This document shows, piece by piece, positions 41,669 through 50,248 of a stretch of DNA of 64,000 bases. The translations under genes and the position numbers were made by a program. This DNA comes from Candidatus Thalassolituus haligoni (GTDB taxonomy: Bacteria; Pseudomonadota; Gammaproteobacteria; Pseudomonadales; Oceanobacteraceae). The DNA is taken from assembly GCF_041222825.1 (NCBI RefSeq), contig NZ_CP139482.1, forward strand, positions 62,001 through 126,000, in the 5' to 3' direction. How positions within the stretch are numbered: the first letter of the stretch is position 1; each line of letters begins with the position of its first letter. The notes beneath the pieces were generated by a model. The model worked only from the letters and a program-made list of their open reading frames with translations, was not told where the DNA came from and did no database searches.

Positions 41669-42319
41669 TCACTTGTTGCCGGGAGTGGATTGGCCTTGCT
41701 TGCGCTCGGTAATGATGTTCAAAAACTTCACTCCGGCCATTTCAATGCTGTCGACAATCTCATTGGTTTTGGTCTGCAGATAAGTATGCAGTAACAACAG
41801 TGGAATCGCTGCCATCAAACCAAATGCGGTGGTGTTCATCGCAACCGAAATACTCTGCGACAGCAGGGTGGCTTTTTCTGCTGGTGCGGCGTTGGCAACA
41901 GCGGTAAAAGCAGCAATAAGACCCATGATAGTTCCAAGCAGCCCCATCAGGGTGGCAATGTTCGCCAAAGTGGCGACGTACTGGGTGCGTTTTTCAAGCT
42001 GGGGTACCGCTTCCATCAGACCTTCTTCAAGAGCGTATTCAATTTCTTCGCGACGCTGGCTGCCTGGAATTCGGGCAATGGCGGCAGAGAAAATATCGCC
42101 CAGTTTGGTACTGGATTCGTTGGCATAGTTCAGGGCTGCGCGCATATCACGGCTTTCCAGCATTGGCAGGATTTCGTCAAAAGCCTTGCGGTTACTCGAC
42201 TTTTCCTTGGTCAGGTAGAGCAAACGCTCCAGCGCAATGGCAATACCCACAGCCATGATAATGGCAATCGGGTACATAAATACGCCGCCTTCTTGAAAAA
42301 AACGTACGATGGAATCCAT
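41669..42319 (-). CDS. ExbB/TolQ/MotA-like channel protein
   Basis: The 216-aa protein has the three-span ExbB layout: FMYPIAIIMAVGIAIALERLLYL, a cytoplasmic helical loop, then ATLMGLLGTIMGLIAAF and NTTAFGLMAAIPLLLLH. It should form the proton channel around the two ExbD-like proteins. Its start is preceded by GGGG-rich DNA at 42325 and by a 161-bp gap with a hairpin, so the motor genes may have separate control inside the operon. Similar to AglR of Myxococcus at family level. Confidence 0.92.
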   Translation of the reverse strand: MDSIVRFFQEGGVFMYPIAIIMAVGIAIALERLLYLTKEKSSNRKAFDEILPMLESRDMRAALNYANESSTKLGDIFSAAIARIPGSQRREEIEYALEEGLMEAVPQLEKRTQYVATLANIATLMGLLGTIMGLIAAFTAVANAAPAEKATLLSQSISVAMNTTAFGLMAAIPLLLLHTYLQTKTNEIVDSIEMAGVKFLNIITERKQGQSTPGNK

Positions 42320-42480
42320 AGAATTTCCCCCAGATTTATTACGTGGTAGATAGTATTTTACTGTTAGCTTTCAAGCTGTTGTTGGTATTCAACAGCAGGA
42401 AAATTGCATTTAATCGACAACCGGCCATGCAAATACAGCTAATTTCACTGATTTGTCAGCCTACGCGATCCTTGTGTGAA
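42320..42480 (-). promoter_or_regulatory. Intra-operon gap with hairpin and possible promoter
   Basis: Arms GCTGTTG / CAACAGC (42375-42396) form a hairpin. Closer to the ExbB-like start, TTGAAA and TATCTA with 16-bp spacing could be a sigma-70 promoter. This is the only sizeable gap in an otherwise coupled operon, so expression of the motor genes may be adjusted here. Confidence 0.4.
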
Positions 42481-42777
42481 CTAATTCGCTTTCCTTTCCG
42501 TTGCCTGATTTCCGAAACCGTCTCTGAAACGTTTGGCATATTCAACTTCTAGCTGAAATTGTTTCGGTTGCAGCGGCTCGAAGCGTTCTTCCTCATAGCC
42601 ATTAATAGGTTCGAACGGTATTTCCACGTCGGGTGGGCTTTTCCATGAAGTAATTGTCATGATGCCGGCGTCTTCCGTACTGCCAAGGATGGAGATCCCT
42701 TCCAGTTGAATAACATCTGCTGCAATAGCGGTTACCGGAGAAAGCAAGGCCAGCAGTGCGAATAACCATGTTTTCAT
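42481..42777 (-). CDS. Small exported protein of the motor operon, 98 aa
   Basis: A signal peptide (TAIAA|DVIQ) is followed by about 78 residues with a beta-strand start (VIQLEGISILG) and Pro/Glu-rich middle (PPDVEIPFEPINGYEEERFEPL). No family was recognised. Its start overlaps the stop of the 248-aa lipoprotein gene by one base (TGATG). It probably is a periplasmic adaptor of the machine; this is inference from context. Confidence 0.75.
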   Translation of the reverse strand: MKTWLFALLALLSPVTAIAADVIQLEGISILGSTEDAGIMTITSWKSPPDVEIPFEPINGYEEERFEPLQPKQFQLEVEYAKRFRDGFGNQATERKAN

Positions 42778-43523
42778 CAGGAGTCTCCTTCCGAATCTGC
42801 AGCAGCCGCAGGCTGCTGGGTTGGCGCTTCACTAGGCTGGCTGGCTGCTTCGGCGGCAGCGGCAGCTTCTTGTGCCTGGGTGTTTTTGATGCGTTTGTCG
42901 AGATCCTGTATCCAGATTGTCAGTAGTGGATCTTCTTTCTTGTTCAGCTGCTGTGCTGTGCGGTACTGGAGCAATGCTTTCCCGTACTGCCTCATATACA
43001 GATCGTACAATATGCCCAGGTTATAGTGCAGATCGGGGTTGGGCACTGAGCACTGAATGGCTTTGGAATAGCTTTGTTCTGCCAGGGTAAAATCACCAAG
43101 TTCCCGTGCTACTGGCCCCATAGCCTGAAACGCAGGACAAAATTCGCTATTCAATACCAAGGCCTGATCAATGCTGGATTTACTGCCTTCAAAATCCCCG
43201 GTCTGGTATTGGGATAAACCCAGATTGACCCAGACGCCCGGATATTCCGGAAAACGCTCAGACATGATGATCCAGTGCTTCAAAGCCTGGTCATAGCGTT
43301 TTGATTTGAGCAAAATCAGGCCATGCTTGAACAGCCCCTTGGTTTCTGCATCAAGGTCAGCATCAGCAGAGTCATCCGGCCCGGTTTCTGCTTCTGTCTC
43401 TGCAGCTACTTGTTGTTGTGTTTCTTCTGGTTGGTCGGCGTTATCCTCGCCGTCGCTCTTCATCAACGAGCTACAGCCTGCCAGCACCATCACCAAGAGA
43501 AAACTAGCGAATCTCACTAACAT
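42777..43523 (-). CDS. TPR lipoprotein of the motor operon
   Basis: The 248-aa protein has the lipobox VLAGC (Cys17), an acidic Asp/Glu-rich linker, then TPR repeats (KRYDQALKHWIIMSERFPEYPGVWVNLG, visible as KRYDQALKHWI; GDFTLAEQSYSKAIQ), and an Ala/Gln tail. It is probably anchored to the outer membrane and acts as a scaffold. It overlaps the end of the 943-aa gene by 20 bp. Comparable TPR lipoproteins (GltE/AglT type) belong to the Myxococcus gliding machine. Confidence 0.85.
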   Translation of the reverse strand: MLVRFASFLLVMVLAGCSSLMKSDGEDNADQPEETQQQVAAETEAETGPDDSADADLDAETKGLFKHGLILLKSKRYDQALKHWIIMSERFPEYPGVWVNLGLSQYQTGDFEGSKSSIDQALVLNSEFCPAFQAMGPVARELGDFTLAEQSYSKAIQCSVPNPDLHYNLGILYDLYMRQYGKALLQYRTAQQLNKKEDPLLTIWIQDLDKRIKNTQAQEAAAAAEAASQPSEAPTQQPAAAADSEGDS

Positions 43524-46335
43524 AGCTCAATTCCTTTTCGTCCTTACGGTATTGGGTCGGTGCCAGGTCAGCCATGACATCGAAGCTCTTTTTGATCCAT
43601 TCATCGTAAATGCCGTCGTAGGTACGATTGATGTTTTTCATCTGCACGTCCATCGCGGCCTGCTCAAACGGGTAGGCCTGGTCTTCAAGCAGGAATTGGT
43701 ATTCCTCGAGTTCCAGCTCATCCAGTCCTTTTGGTCGTTCTGAGTCCAATAGCGCCTTGCTCAGTTGGGTATAGAGCTGACCAATACGATAGGTCGAGGA
43801 GGTGGTAAATTCGAGCACGCCCATCTCGACGGATTGGGTATACAACTCCTGAGCTTCTTGCATGGCCTTGTTCTTGATCGGAATACTCTTGTTGAGTGGC
43901 AAGGTCAGCGGCAGACTCTCGTATTTCAGTCGTGAAAACTCTGCCAACTCGTAGGAGGCACCAGCAGCCAAGTACTTCGAGCGTTCGGTTTGCTTGTCCC
44001 CGGCATTGGCATTCAGGGTAATGATTTTATCAAGCCAGAAACGACGCTTGTCTTCGTCCTTTTCATTGCCTTCCATGCCATACAGTTGCTCCAGCTTGTA
44101 GTGGGCTTCGATGGCGGGATCGAAAGGTTCCGAGTAGTTGTTGGCATAGCGCTTGAACATGACGATGGCGCTGCCAATGTCACCGGCTTTTTCATAATAT
44201 TCACCGGATTGGAAACAGGCGATGCGCTGTTCTTTCTTGTCTTTGGATGTACGCCATACATCCGCCAGAGCATTGGCTGCCGTCGCCCATTTTTCCTGCT
44301 TTTCATAGGTGAAAATCAGCTTGGTGGGAATATCCTGACTGAGTTTATGGTTGGGATATTTACGCTGGAATGCTTTTAGCGCTTTCTCTGCCCCGGCATA
44401 GTCCTCTATTTCAAACAGCATGGTGGCGGCATCGTATTCGGCAATGATGGAGTTTTCGCTGCCAGGAGTGACATCACCAATGCGATTCCAGCTGGCGGCT
44501 GCCAACTCGTAATCACCGGCTTCGCGGGCCTGCTCACCTTGTTTGTAGATCGCCGCCGCGAGTTTTTCGCGAATATCCTTGCGGGTTTTGCCATCAATCT
44601 TGTTGTACTTCAGTGCTTGCTGAAACGCTTCTTCTGCTTCGGTGTAATATCCCAGCTCAAATGCCGAGTGTCCTCGAACCAGTGCAGCACCATAGCGATG
44701 TTTGTCTGACAGATTATCCTGAATGCCCCAGGCCATGCGGGAAACAGACAGTGCCTCTTCATAGTTTTTGTCAGCCAGGAACAGCTCGGAAGTACTTACC
44801 AGAACCTTGCCACGCTCTTCATGCTCGGGGAAGGTATTGATAAAGCGCATGGAGTTTTCAGCACTTTGCTGACGCCATTCTGCTGCTTCATCTTCGTTGG
44901 TTGGTTTGTATTTGTTATAAGCCAATACCGTTGCATAGGCAGCCTCCGAGGCTCGCGGATGATCGGGGTATTGATAGGCTACGATTTCGTAATGATCACG
45001 GGCTTGCTTGTAGTTGCCGAGCTCGTAGGCGATCTCTGCCAGCAAGAAATGCGCTTCGGCGGCATCGGCGGCATCCGGGACACTACGTAAATAAATGTCG
45101 TACCACTTCGCCGCTTCGGCATAACGTGCTGCTTTTTCCGCACTGTCTTTGGTCTGTTGTGCCCAGCCGTGATTAAACTTGGCTAAATCCATAATATAGC
45201 CAGCGAGGGGTTCGCGAATCGTGGCGTGTACTTCTTCACCATGGTTAGCCCAATACTCACTGTCGATACCGAAACGGTCTATATAGTCTGCTTCGCTTTG
45301 ACGTTGCAGTACGGGGTAGCCTGCAGCAGCGTACTGGTCAACCATGTGCTGGTAATAAACCGGTGCCCGGTCACTATCGGGGTAGCGCTCGACATAGGCG
45401 GCCAGCGTCGACGCGCCACTCTGGTAGTATTTTTGCTCGTAGTAGAAGTCAGCCAGGCGATCATAAATCAGGTATTCGTAGTGGCGACGACCGTAGTGAT
45501 CAAAGAATTCGCCGACCTCTTCCCATTCACCACGGTAACTGAAAGCGACTGCCATGGTGTAAACGCTGTCCTTGAGGATTTCAAGGTCGGCACCACTGGC
45601 GTTATCAATCGCACTCTGGGTTGGGTAGTCTTCGTCAATCAGCCGAGCAAACGCCAGCAGGCTGTCATCGTAACGGCTTTGTTTAAACAGCGACCAGCCC
45701 AGCATGTAGCCAGCATTGCTGTAGTATTTATTGCCAATACGACCATGTTTTACCAGGCGCTGGAACGATTGTTCTGCTGCGACATAGTCGCTCATGGCAT
45801 AGCGCAGTTCACCAAGGCGGAATTCGGCATCAAGATAATAGAGGGAGTCCGGGTAGCGTTCGACCAGCTGTTCAAGAACCCTGGCGGTTTCTTCCGGCTC
45901 AGCTGCGATGTTGTAAGCTTTGGCTAGCTGATAGAGTATTTCATCATTGCTGGCGTTGTCTGGATGATCGGCCAGTAATGATTCGAAATCACGAATGGAG
46001 GCGGCAAGCACCTCCGGATCAACGGCTTCTTCTTCATCGGAAGTAAAGCTGTCGCCGGTCCAAGCTGCTTCTTGCTCGTTCAGGCGCAGCGCAGCAATAC
46101 GGCGGGAAGCCAGCATTGCGTATTGGTGGTGATCTGCGACTTCAATGTAAGCCCGATAACGTGCCACGACGTCTTCATTGGTGACAATCAGTGGCTCATT
46201 GGAAGGCGCTTTCAGTCCGTAATATGTGAGATCCGATATGGTGCCAGCCTGGTGTGGTTGTACCTGGGCGCAGCCAGCAGTTACAAGCAGACAGGACACG
46301 ACAGAGGACCATATCAGTGAGCGCCGGTCATTCAT
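43504..46335 (-). CDS. Large TPR lipoprotein of the motor operon
   Basis: The 943-aa protein begins with a lipoprotein signal (lipobox VTAGC, Cys22). The rest is a chain of TPR-like repeats (YRAYIEVADHHQYAM, then pairs such as SDYVAAEQSFQRL and GNYKQARDHYEIVAYQYPDHP), well over a dozen. The start at 46335 is chosen because it gives the lipobox and couples to the previous stop (ATGAATGA); an in-frame start at 46395 would bury the signal. It is likely an outer-membrane-anchored scaffold facing the periplasm, like the giant TPR proteins of the Agl-Glt machine. Confidence 0.88.
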   Translation of the reverse strand: MNDRRSLIWSSVVSCLLVTAGCAQVQPHQAGTISDLTYYGLKAPSNEPLIVTNEDVVARYRAYIEVADHHQYAMLASRRIAALRLNEQEAAWTGDSFTSDEEEAVDPEVLAASIRDFESLLADHPDNASNDEILYQLAKAYNIAAEPEETARVLEQLVERYPDSLYYLDAEFRLGELRYAMSDYVAAEQSFQRLVKHGRIGNKYYSNAGYMLGWSLFKQSRYDDSLLAFARLIDEDYPTQSAIDNASGADLEILKDSVYTMAVAFSYRGEWEEVGEFFDHYGRRHYEYLIYDRLADFYYEQKYYQSGASTLAAYVERYPDSDRAPVYYQHMVDQYAAAGYPVLQRQSEADYIDRFGIDSEYWANHGEEVHATIREPLAGYIMDLAKFNHGWAQQTKDSAEKAARYAEAAKWYDIYLRSVPDAADAAEAHFLLAEIAYELGNYKQARDHYEIVAYQYPDHPRASEAAYATVLAYNKYKPTNEDEAAEWRQQSAENSMRFINTFPEHEERGKVLVSTSELFLADKNYEEALSVSRMAWGIQDNLSDKHRYGAALVRGHSAFELGYYTEAEEAFQQALKYNKIDGKTRKDIREKLAAAIYKQGEQAREAGDYELAAASWNRIGDVTPGSENSIIAEYDAATMLFEIEDYAGAEKALKAFQRKYPNHKLSQDIPTKLIFTYEKQEKWATAANALADVWRTSKDKKEQRIACFQSGEYYEKAGDIGSAIVMFKRYANNYSEPFDPAIEAHYKLEQLYGMEGNEKDEDKRRFWLDKIITLNANAGDKQTERSKYLAAGASYELAEFSRLKYESLPLTLPLNKSIPIKNKAMQEAQELYTQSVEMGVLEFTTSSTYRIGQLYTQLSKALLDSERPKGLDELELEEYQFLLEDQAYPFEQAAMDVQMKNINRTYDGIYDEWIKKSFDVMADLAPTQYRKDEKELSYVSEIR

Positions 46336-48262
46336 ATTCACCCAGGCCTCCGCTGTTGGTGTTGCGACGCAGCTCGTTGTCGTAAAGTCGGGCAATAGAC
46401 AGGCGAGTGGTCGCGAGGTAATCCTTGAGTCGGTCTTTCAACATGCCGATATGGCTCTGAGCAACGGTGACAATTTGCTGCTGCTGTTTGGTGTGGAGTG
46501 CTGTCAGTGTTTGTTCCAGCTGGCTGAGTTTGCTGGCGGCGGCTTCGATGGTTGCCAGGTGCGCTTCAGAGTGGGCGTGAAAGGTACCCACCTGTTCCCG
46601 TAGTCCATTGACATTGGTCAGCTGGGTATTTAAATCCTGATATTGCTGCTGCAATAGAAGTTGCTGTTTTTTGAGTGTCCATGCCCTTTGTGGTAAAGAC
46701 TTGCTCAGCTGCCACTGGGAAATGCCTTGCAGGAGCGCGGCCTGCTCACGGATATCTTGTTCCATGGGCGTTTCGCCACTGGATTCCTTGGCAATAGCGA
46801 CCAGCTTATTCAGCTGCTGTAACTCTGATTCATTGGCAAAACCAAACGCTTGGCGCCGCTGTTCCTGAATGCGCTGGTCGATCAGTGCGATCTGTTGTTG
46901 CAGCTGCCTGGAGCTGCTTTCTACCTGCTCCAGTCTGCCGGACTGTGCGACCTGAACATAAGCCGCCAGATTGGCGAGCTTCTCAGCCTGTGCAAGAGAC
47001 AGCTGTTGTTGTTGCCGTTGAACCCAGTCCAGCATGCTGCGAATGTCCAGCAGACGCTGCTGCTCCTGGATGAAGGCGCTGGTACTGAGCAATCCTTCAA
47101 GGTTGCGGCTAGTGGGTGATTCGGTGACGCCCTGAGGGTCAGCACTGAGTATATTGTCAGAGGTTGCCGACTGGCGAGCTTCCCAGCGCGCTACCCACTG
47201 AAGTAAGGTTGCCGGATTGTTGAGATTATTGAGCTGCTCAAGTGCCAACGTCATACGGTTTTCTGTGTATTCGTAGACGGGCAGGGAGGGCACCCCACCA
47301 TTCATTAGTTCGGCAAGGTAGGATGTTGCCATCAATGATTCGAGTGCATGAATGTCCAGCAGGGGGAAGTGCTCCTGCAATACCCGCCATGGCTGTAATG
47401 CCTGGTCGTATTGCCAGCGCTTTGACAATGCCCAGCCATATTGCAGCAATGCATCGGAGGTGTAGGGGCCATCCTTGGATACCTGACGCAAATAACCAAT
47501 GGCTTCGTCATAATGTTTGTTGCGTAACTCGTATTTTCCCGCCGTTAAACGGAAGCGATCATTCAGCGCAGTTTGCTGTTCATTTTCCGGATCATTGACC
47601 AGAAAATCGGACACCCACTGCTGCAAGTCGTCAGCAGATATTCCCTGGCGCATTTTTGTCAGCATCAGGTTATAACCGGCAAACCGGTACCAGTGGCTAT
47701 CCTCATCAATCTGACTAAAAGCCTCTTCAGCTTGCGGGGTCTGATCTCGATTGGCGTATGAGGTGGTGGCTATAAAGGCTGCTTCGGCTTCATCTGCCGG
47801 GTTCAGCAAAGCGTCGCCGGCCATCGCCTTACTGACCAGTTGGCCAGCTTGCAGCCAGTTACTTCGGTCGGAGGCGTTACGGGCCAGCATGAACCAGGTA
47901 TTTCCCATTCCTGGAGAGTGACTGAGTGACGGATCACGGAGCAACGCACTGGCGTAGGAATCCATGCCCAAGTCTGACAACCCGGCGGGTAGTGTGTACA
48001 TGATGTCCATATCGGCGAGCGTTGGTTCTGCGTCACTGTCTGACATGGCAACCAGAGGGTTGCTGGTCAGATAGTGGAAGAAATACACACGCTTGCCCAG
48101 CTCGTGATTCAGCACATCGATTGGGGTTTTCAGTACCGGAGCTGTGGCACTTAGCGCAGATACAATGCTGTTATCTGACGCCGTAGGCTGCGCTGCACAG
48201 GTAGTACTGCTTACCCAAGCGGTAGCCGCTACGGCCAGAGCGAGTAATCCTGACTTTTGCAT
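46328..48262 (-). CDS. Exported helical/coiled-coil protein of the motor operon, 644 aa
   Basis: A signal peptide (STTCA|AQP) is followed by TPR-like helices in the first 330 residues (YDEAIGYLRQVSKDG; YDQALQPWRVLQEHFP), then a Gln/Leu-rich coiled coil of about 250 residues (QQLALIDQRIQEQRRQAF type). Its stop overlaps the start of the 943-aa gene by 8 bp. No named family was recognised. It is probably periplasmic and could bridge to the cell wall or outer membrane. Confidence 0.82.
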   Translation of the reverse strand: MQKSGLLALAVAATAWVSSTTCAAQPTASDNSIVSALSATAPVLKTPIDVLNHELGKRVYFFHYLTSNPLVAMSDSDAEPTLADMDIMYTLPAGLSDLGMDSYASALLRDPSLSHSPGMGNTWFMLARNASDRSNWLQAGQLVSKAMAGDALLNPADEAEAAFIATTSYANRDQTPQAEEAFSQIDEDSHWYRFAGYNLMLTKMRQGISADDLQQWVSDFLVNDPENEQQTALNDRFRLTAGKYELRNKHYDEAIGYLRQVSKDGPYTSDALLQYGWALSKRWQYDQALQPWRVLQEHFPLLDIHALESLMATSYLAELMNGGVPSLPVYEYTENRMTLALEQLNNLNNPATLLQWVARWEARQSATSDNILSADPQGVTESPTSRNLEGLLSTSAFIQEQQRLLDIRSMLDWVQRQQQQLSLAQAEKLANLAAYVQVAQSGRLEQVESSSRQLQQQIALIDQRIQEQRRQAFGFANESELQQLNKLVAIAKESSGETPMEQDIREQAALLQGISQWQLSKSLPQRAWTLKKQQLLLQQQYQDLNTQLTNVNGLREQVGTFHAHSEAHLATIEAAASKLSQLEQTLTALHTKQQQQIVTVAQSHIGMLKDRLKDYLATTRLSIARLYDNELRRNTNSGGLGEYE

Positions 48263-48265
48263 GAC

Positions 48266-48772
48266 TTACCAAGCCTTCAGAGTAGCAACTGCGCTGCGTT
48301 GGGCGGTGTTGTCCGTAATAGAAAGCAAGAGTTTGAGATGGTCGCCGTTTTTACGGAAAACCCCCTCATAGACCAGATCACGAACACGCTTGTTTTCGTC
48401 ACGTCCACGCACGACAACTTTCAACAGGTGATTGCCGGGTGCCACTTCAAGGTCGGCCAGCGGCTGGACAGCACCAAACTGAAGGGCCTGGATTTCTTTT
48501 TCCGTATAAAGATAGTTAACGGGAGTAATACCATTGCCAGACACTGTGATTGACATGGGGGTAAAGAATTTACCGTTACTGAGTGCCAAATACAGTGACG
48601 CCTTGGTACTAATCGGGCTGATCAGTTGCTTTTCGATGGCCGAGAGCTCGCTGCTCAACTCAATCACCGAGCGTTTGGCTGAATCGATTTCAAGCTGAAT
48701 GTCTTCTGGGGTCGCTGCCACGGCTTGGAAAATACCGAAGAACCATAGCATCCCTGCAACTAAAAACTTCAT
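48266..48772 (-). CDS. Exported protein with coiled coil and beta domain, 168 aa
   Basis: A signal peptide (FQAVAA|TPE) is followed by a short coiled coil (DIQLEIDSAKRSVIELSSEL) and a beta-rich domain with the pattern ADLEVAPGNHLLKVVVRGRD, like domains that decorate cell-wall proteins. The ATG at 48772 has GAGG 5 nt upstream; GTG at 48778 is two codons earlier. Its stop is 3 bp before the start of the 644-aa gene. Function not recognised. Confidence 0.78.
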   Translation of the reverse strand: MKFLVAGMLWFFGIFQAVAATPEDIQLEIDSAKRSVIELSSELSAIEKQLISPISTKASLYLALSNGKFFTPMSITVSGNGITPVNYLYTEKEIQALQFGAVQPLADLEVAPGNHLLKVVVRGRDENKRVRDLVYEGVFRKNGDHLKLLLSITDNTAQRSAVATLKAW

Positions 48773-48782
48773 AACCACCTCA

Positions 48783-49301
48783 TCAACGTTGATGTACTAC
48801 GCCGTCCCCGGATAACCAGTGACTCAGGGCGCGGCGAGTGAATTCCATATTTCTGAAAAGGCTACCTGCGTACAGGTAATCCAGTGTTCCGTCAGGGCTA
48901 ACCAGCATTACGGCGGGCAATGGGTTGATTTGCCATGCCCTGGTCAGTTTCTGGTTGTATGCCAGTAACGGCAGACTTGTATGGGGAGCATCCTTGACCA
49001 ACTGATCATCGGTATCCCATATCACCCAGGTAACCAGGCCGTTTTTGCTGTACTGACGTGCCAGTTGCTCATACTGCTCCAGTGCTTCCCGGCATTGGTG
49101 ACATGGGCCGACCCAAATCAGCATTACCGGCTTGCCGCGCTGCTCATTCAAGCTTTTTGCGTAGCCGCCCATGACCGGAGGAAGCGCCAGCTCGGCCAGC
49201 GTGTCTCCAATCGACAGTTTGCTCGAGGCTGTGTCAGCAACGGAAAAACTGGCGATCAGAGCGGCCAGGACTAGTAGTAAAATCCGACTGCTATGCTCCA
49301 T
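48783..49301 (-). CDS. Thioredoxin-like (TlpA/AhpC-type) exported protein of the motor operon
   Basis: The 172-aa protein has an N-terminal signal or anchor and a thioredoxin fold with active site VGPCHQCREALEQY (CHQC), a cis-Pro region PLPAVMLVSPDGTLDYLYAG, and GDTLAELALPPVMGG at the start. It is probably a periplasmic thiol-disulfide protein. It overlaps the barrel gene before it by 31 bp. A redox protein inside a motor operon suggests that some partner needs disulfide handling, or that it acts as a non-catalytic scaffold. Confidence 0.85.
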   Translation of the reverse strand: MEHSSRILLLVLAALIASFSVADTASSKLSIGDTLAELALPPVMGGYAKSLNEQRGKPVMLIWVGPCHQCREALEQYEQLARQYSKNGLVTWVIWDTDDQLVKDAPHTSLPLLAYNQKLTRAWQINPLPAVMLVSPDGTLDYLYAGSLFRNMEFTRRALSHWLSGDGVVHQR

Positions 49302-50248
49302 TGCAGACCTCGGTGCGAACCTTCTTGGTTAAGTACTTCGTCATCGACGTGGTAGTAGCGGGTATCGGTACCAATCCAGTAGTCGCCCATCATCACCTGA
49401 AGAGATGTCCCTACGCCGAGGTACATGCCATGGCTGCTGCCAGTGAACTGTTCACCGATAACGCCATCTACGTTCAACTGCCATGGCAGAAACGTTTCGC
49501 CATCAACACTGGTAATACCTTTGAGCAGTGAATAGCCGATTCCGGCGGTAATGACACGGAAGGCTGCATGCTCCTTCAACTCGGTATTACCGTTATCATC
49601 CTTGATGGTCTGGTTGCCAAACGAGGTCAGGCCCAAATCGATACTGGCCAGGGCATCCATACGGTCGGTCAGGTGATAACGGACAGAGCCGCCAAACAAC
49701 AGGCTGTCGCCATATTCCGCAGACGTTTGCTGACCCAGTGACATGCCAATCAGAGCTTTCTGTTCCGGAATACCATCGGAAAAATCAAATGTGCGGGGGA
49801 TCGGTTCAAAGATCTCTGCCGTTCGGGGAACCGCAGATACGCCAACGAGGGGCAGCAACCCTTGCATCACGCTGGCTCCGTCCAGAGCCGAGCTGGTATT
49901 GACGGCTACTTCGTCTGCCATATAGCTCTTTTCTGTGCCCATTTGCGCCATTCGGGACAACAGTTTTTCCATCATCGCCGGGTTGTCAAAGGCAGACGAT
50001 GCCGGAGGCGTTTCCTTTTGAACCATGTGCAACAGCTTTTCGAGCACTTTCGGATCGTTCAGAGCCTCGGCATTGCCCGGAGCCAGTTTGGCGTCAGATT
50101 TGGCCTTGTCGGCGACCATACCCAGCAGCTTTTGCAATACGGCAGGGTCGTCAAAGGTCGATGGAGAAGTCTCGGCAGCTGCAATTGACGACGCTGCCAG
50201 GAGGAAACCCAGTGCAAGACTGGATCTTTTCAGAAACGAATTTTCCAT
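49271..50248 (-). CDS. Outer-membrane beta-barrel protein with N-terminal KLL repeats
   Basis: The 325-aa protein has a signal peptide (SIAAA|ETS) and three to four N-terminal repeats of the form DP.VL.KLL.MV (DDPAVLQKLLGMV, NDPKVLEKLLHMV, DNPAMMEKLLSRM). A barrel domain follows from about residue 150 and ends in aromatic residues (VGFYY), as expected for BAM substrates. Its barrel resembles the Myxococcales-type CglE/OMP_myx_plus family. It overlaps the first gene of the operon by 19 bp. The repeats may bind a periplasmic partner. Confidence 0.85.
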   Translation of the reverse strand: MENSFLKRSSLALGFLLAASSIAAAETSPSTFDDPAVLQKLLGMVADKAKSDAKLAPGNAEALNDPKVLEKLLHMVQKETPPASSAFDNPAMMEKLLSRMAQMGTEKSYMADEVAVNTSSALDGASVMQGLLPLVGVSAVPRTAEIFEPIPRTFDFSDGIPEQKALIGMSLGQQTSAEYGDSLLFGGSVRYHLTDRMDALASIDLGLTSFGNQTIKDDNGNTELKEHAAFRVITAGIGYSLLKGITSVDGETFLPWQLNVDGVIGEQFTGSSHGMYLGVGTSLQVMMGDYWIGTDTRYYHVDDEVLNQEGSHRGLQWSIAVGFYY

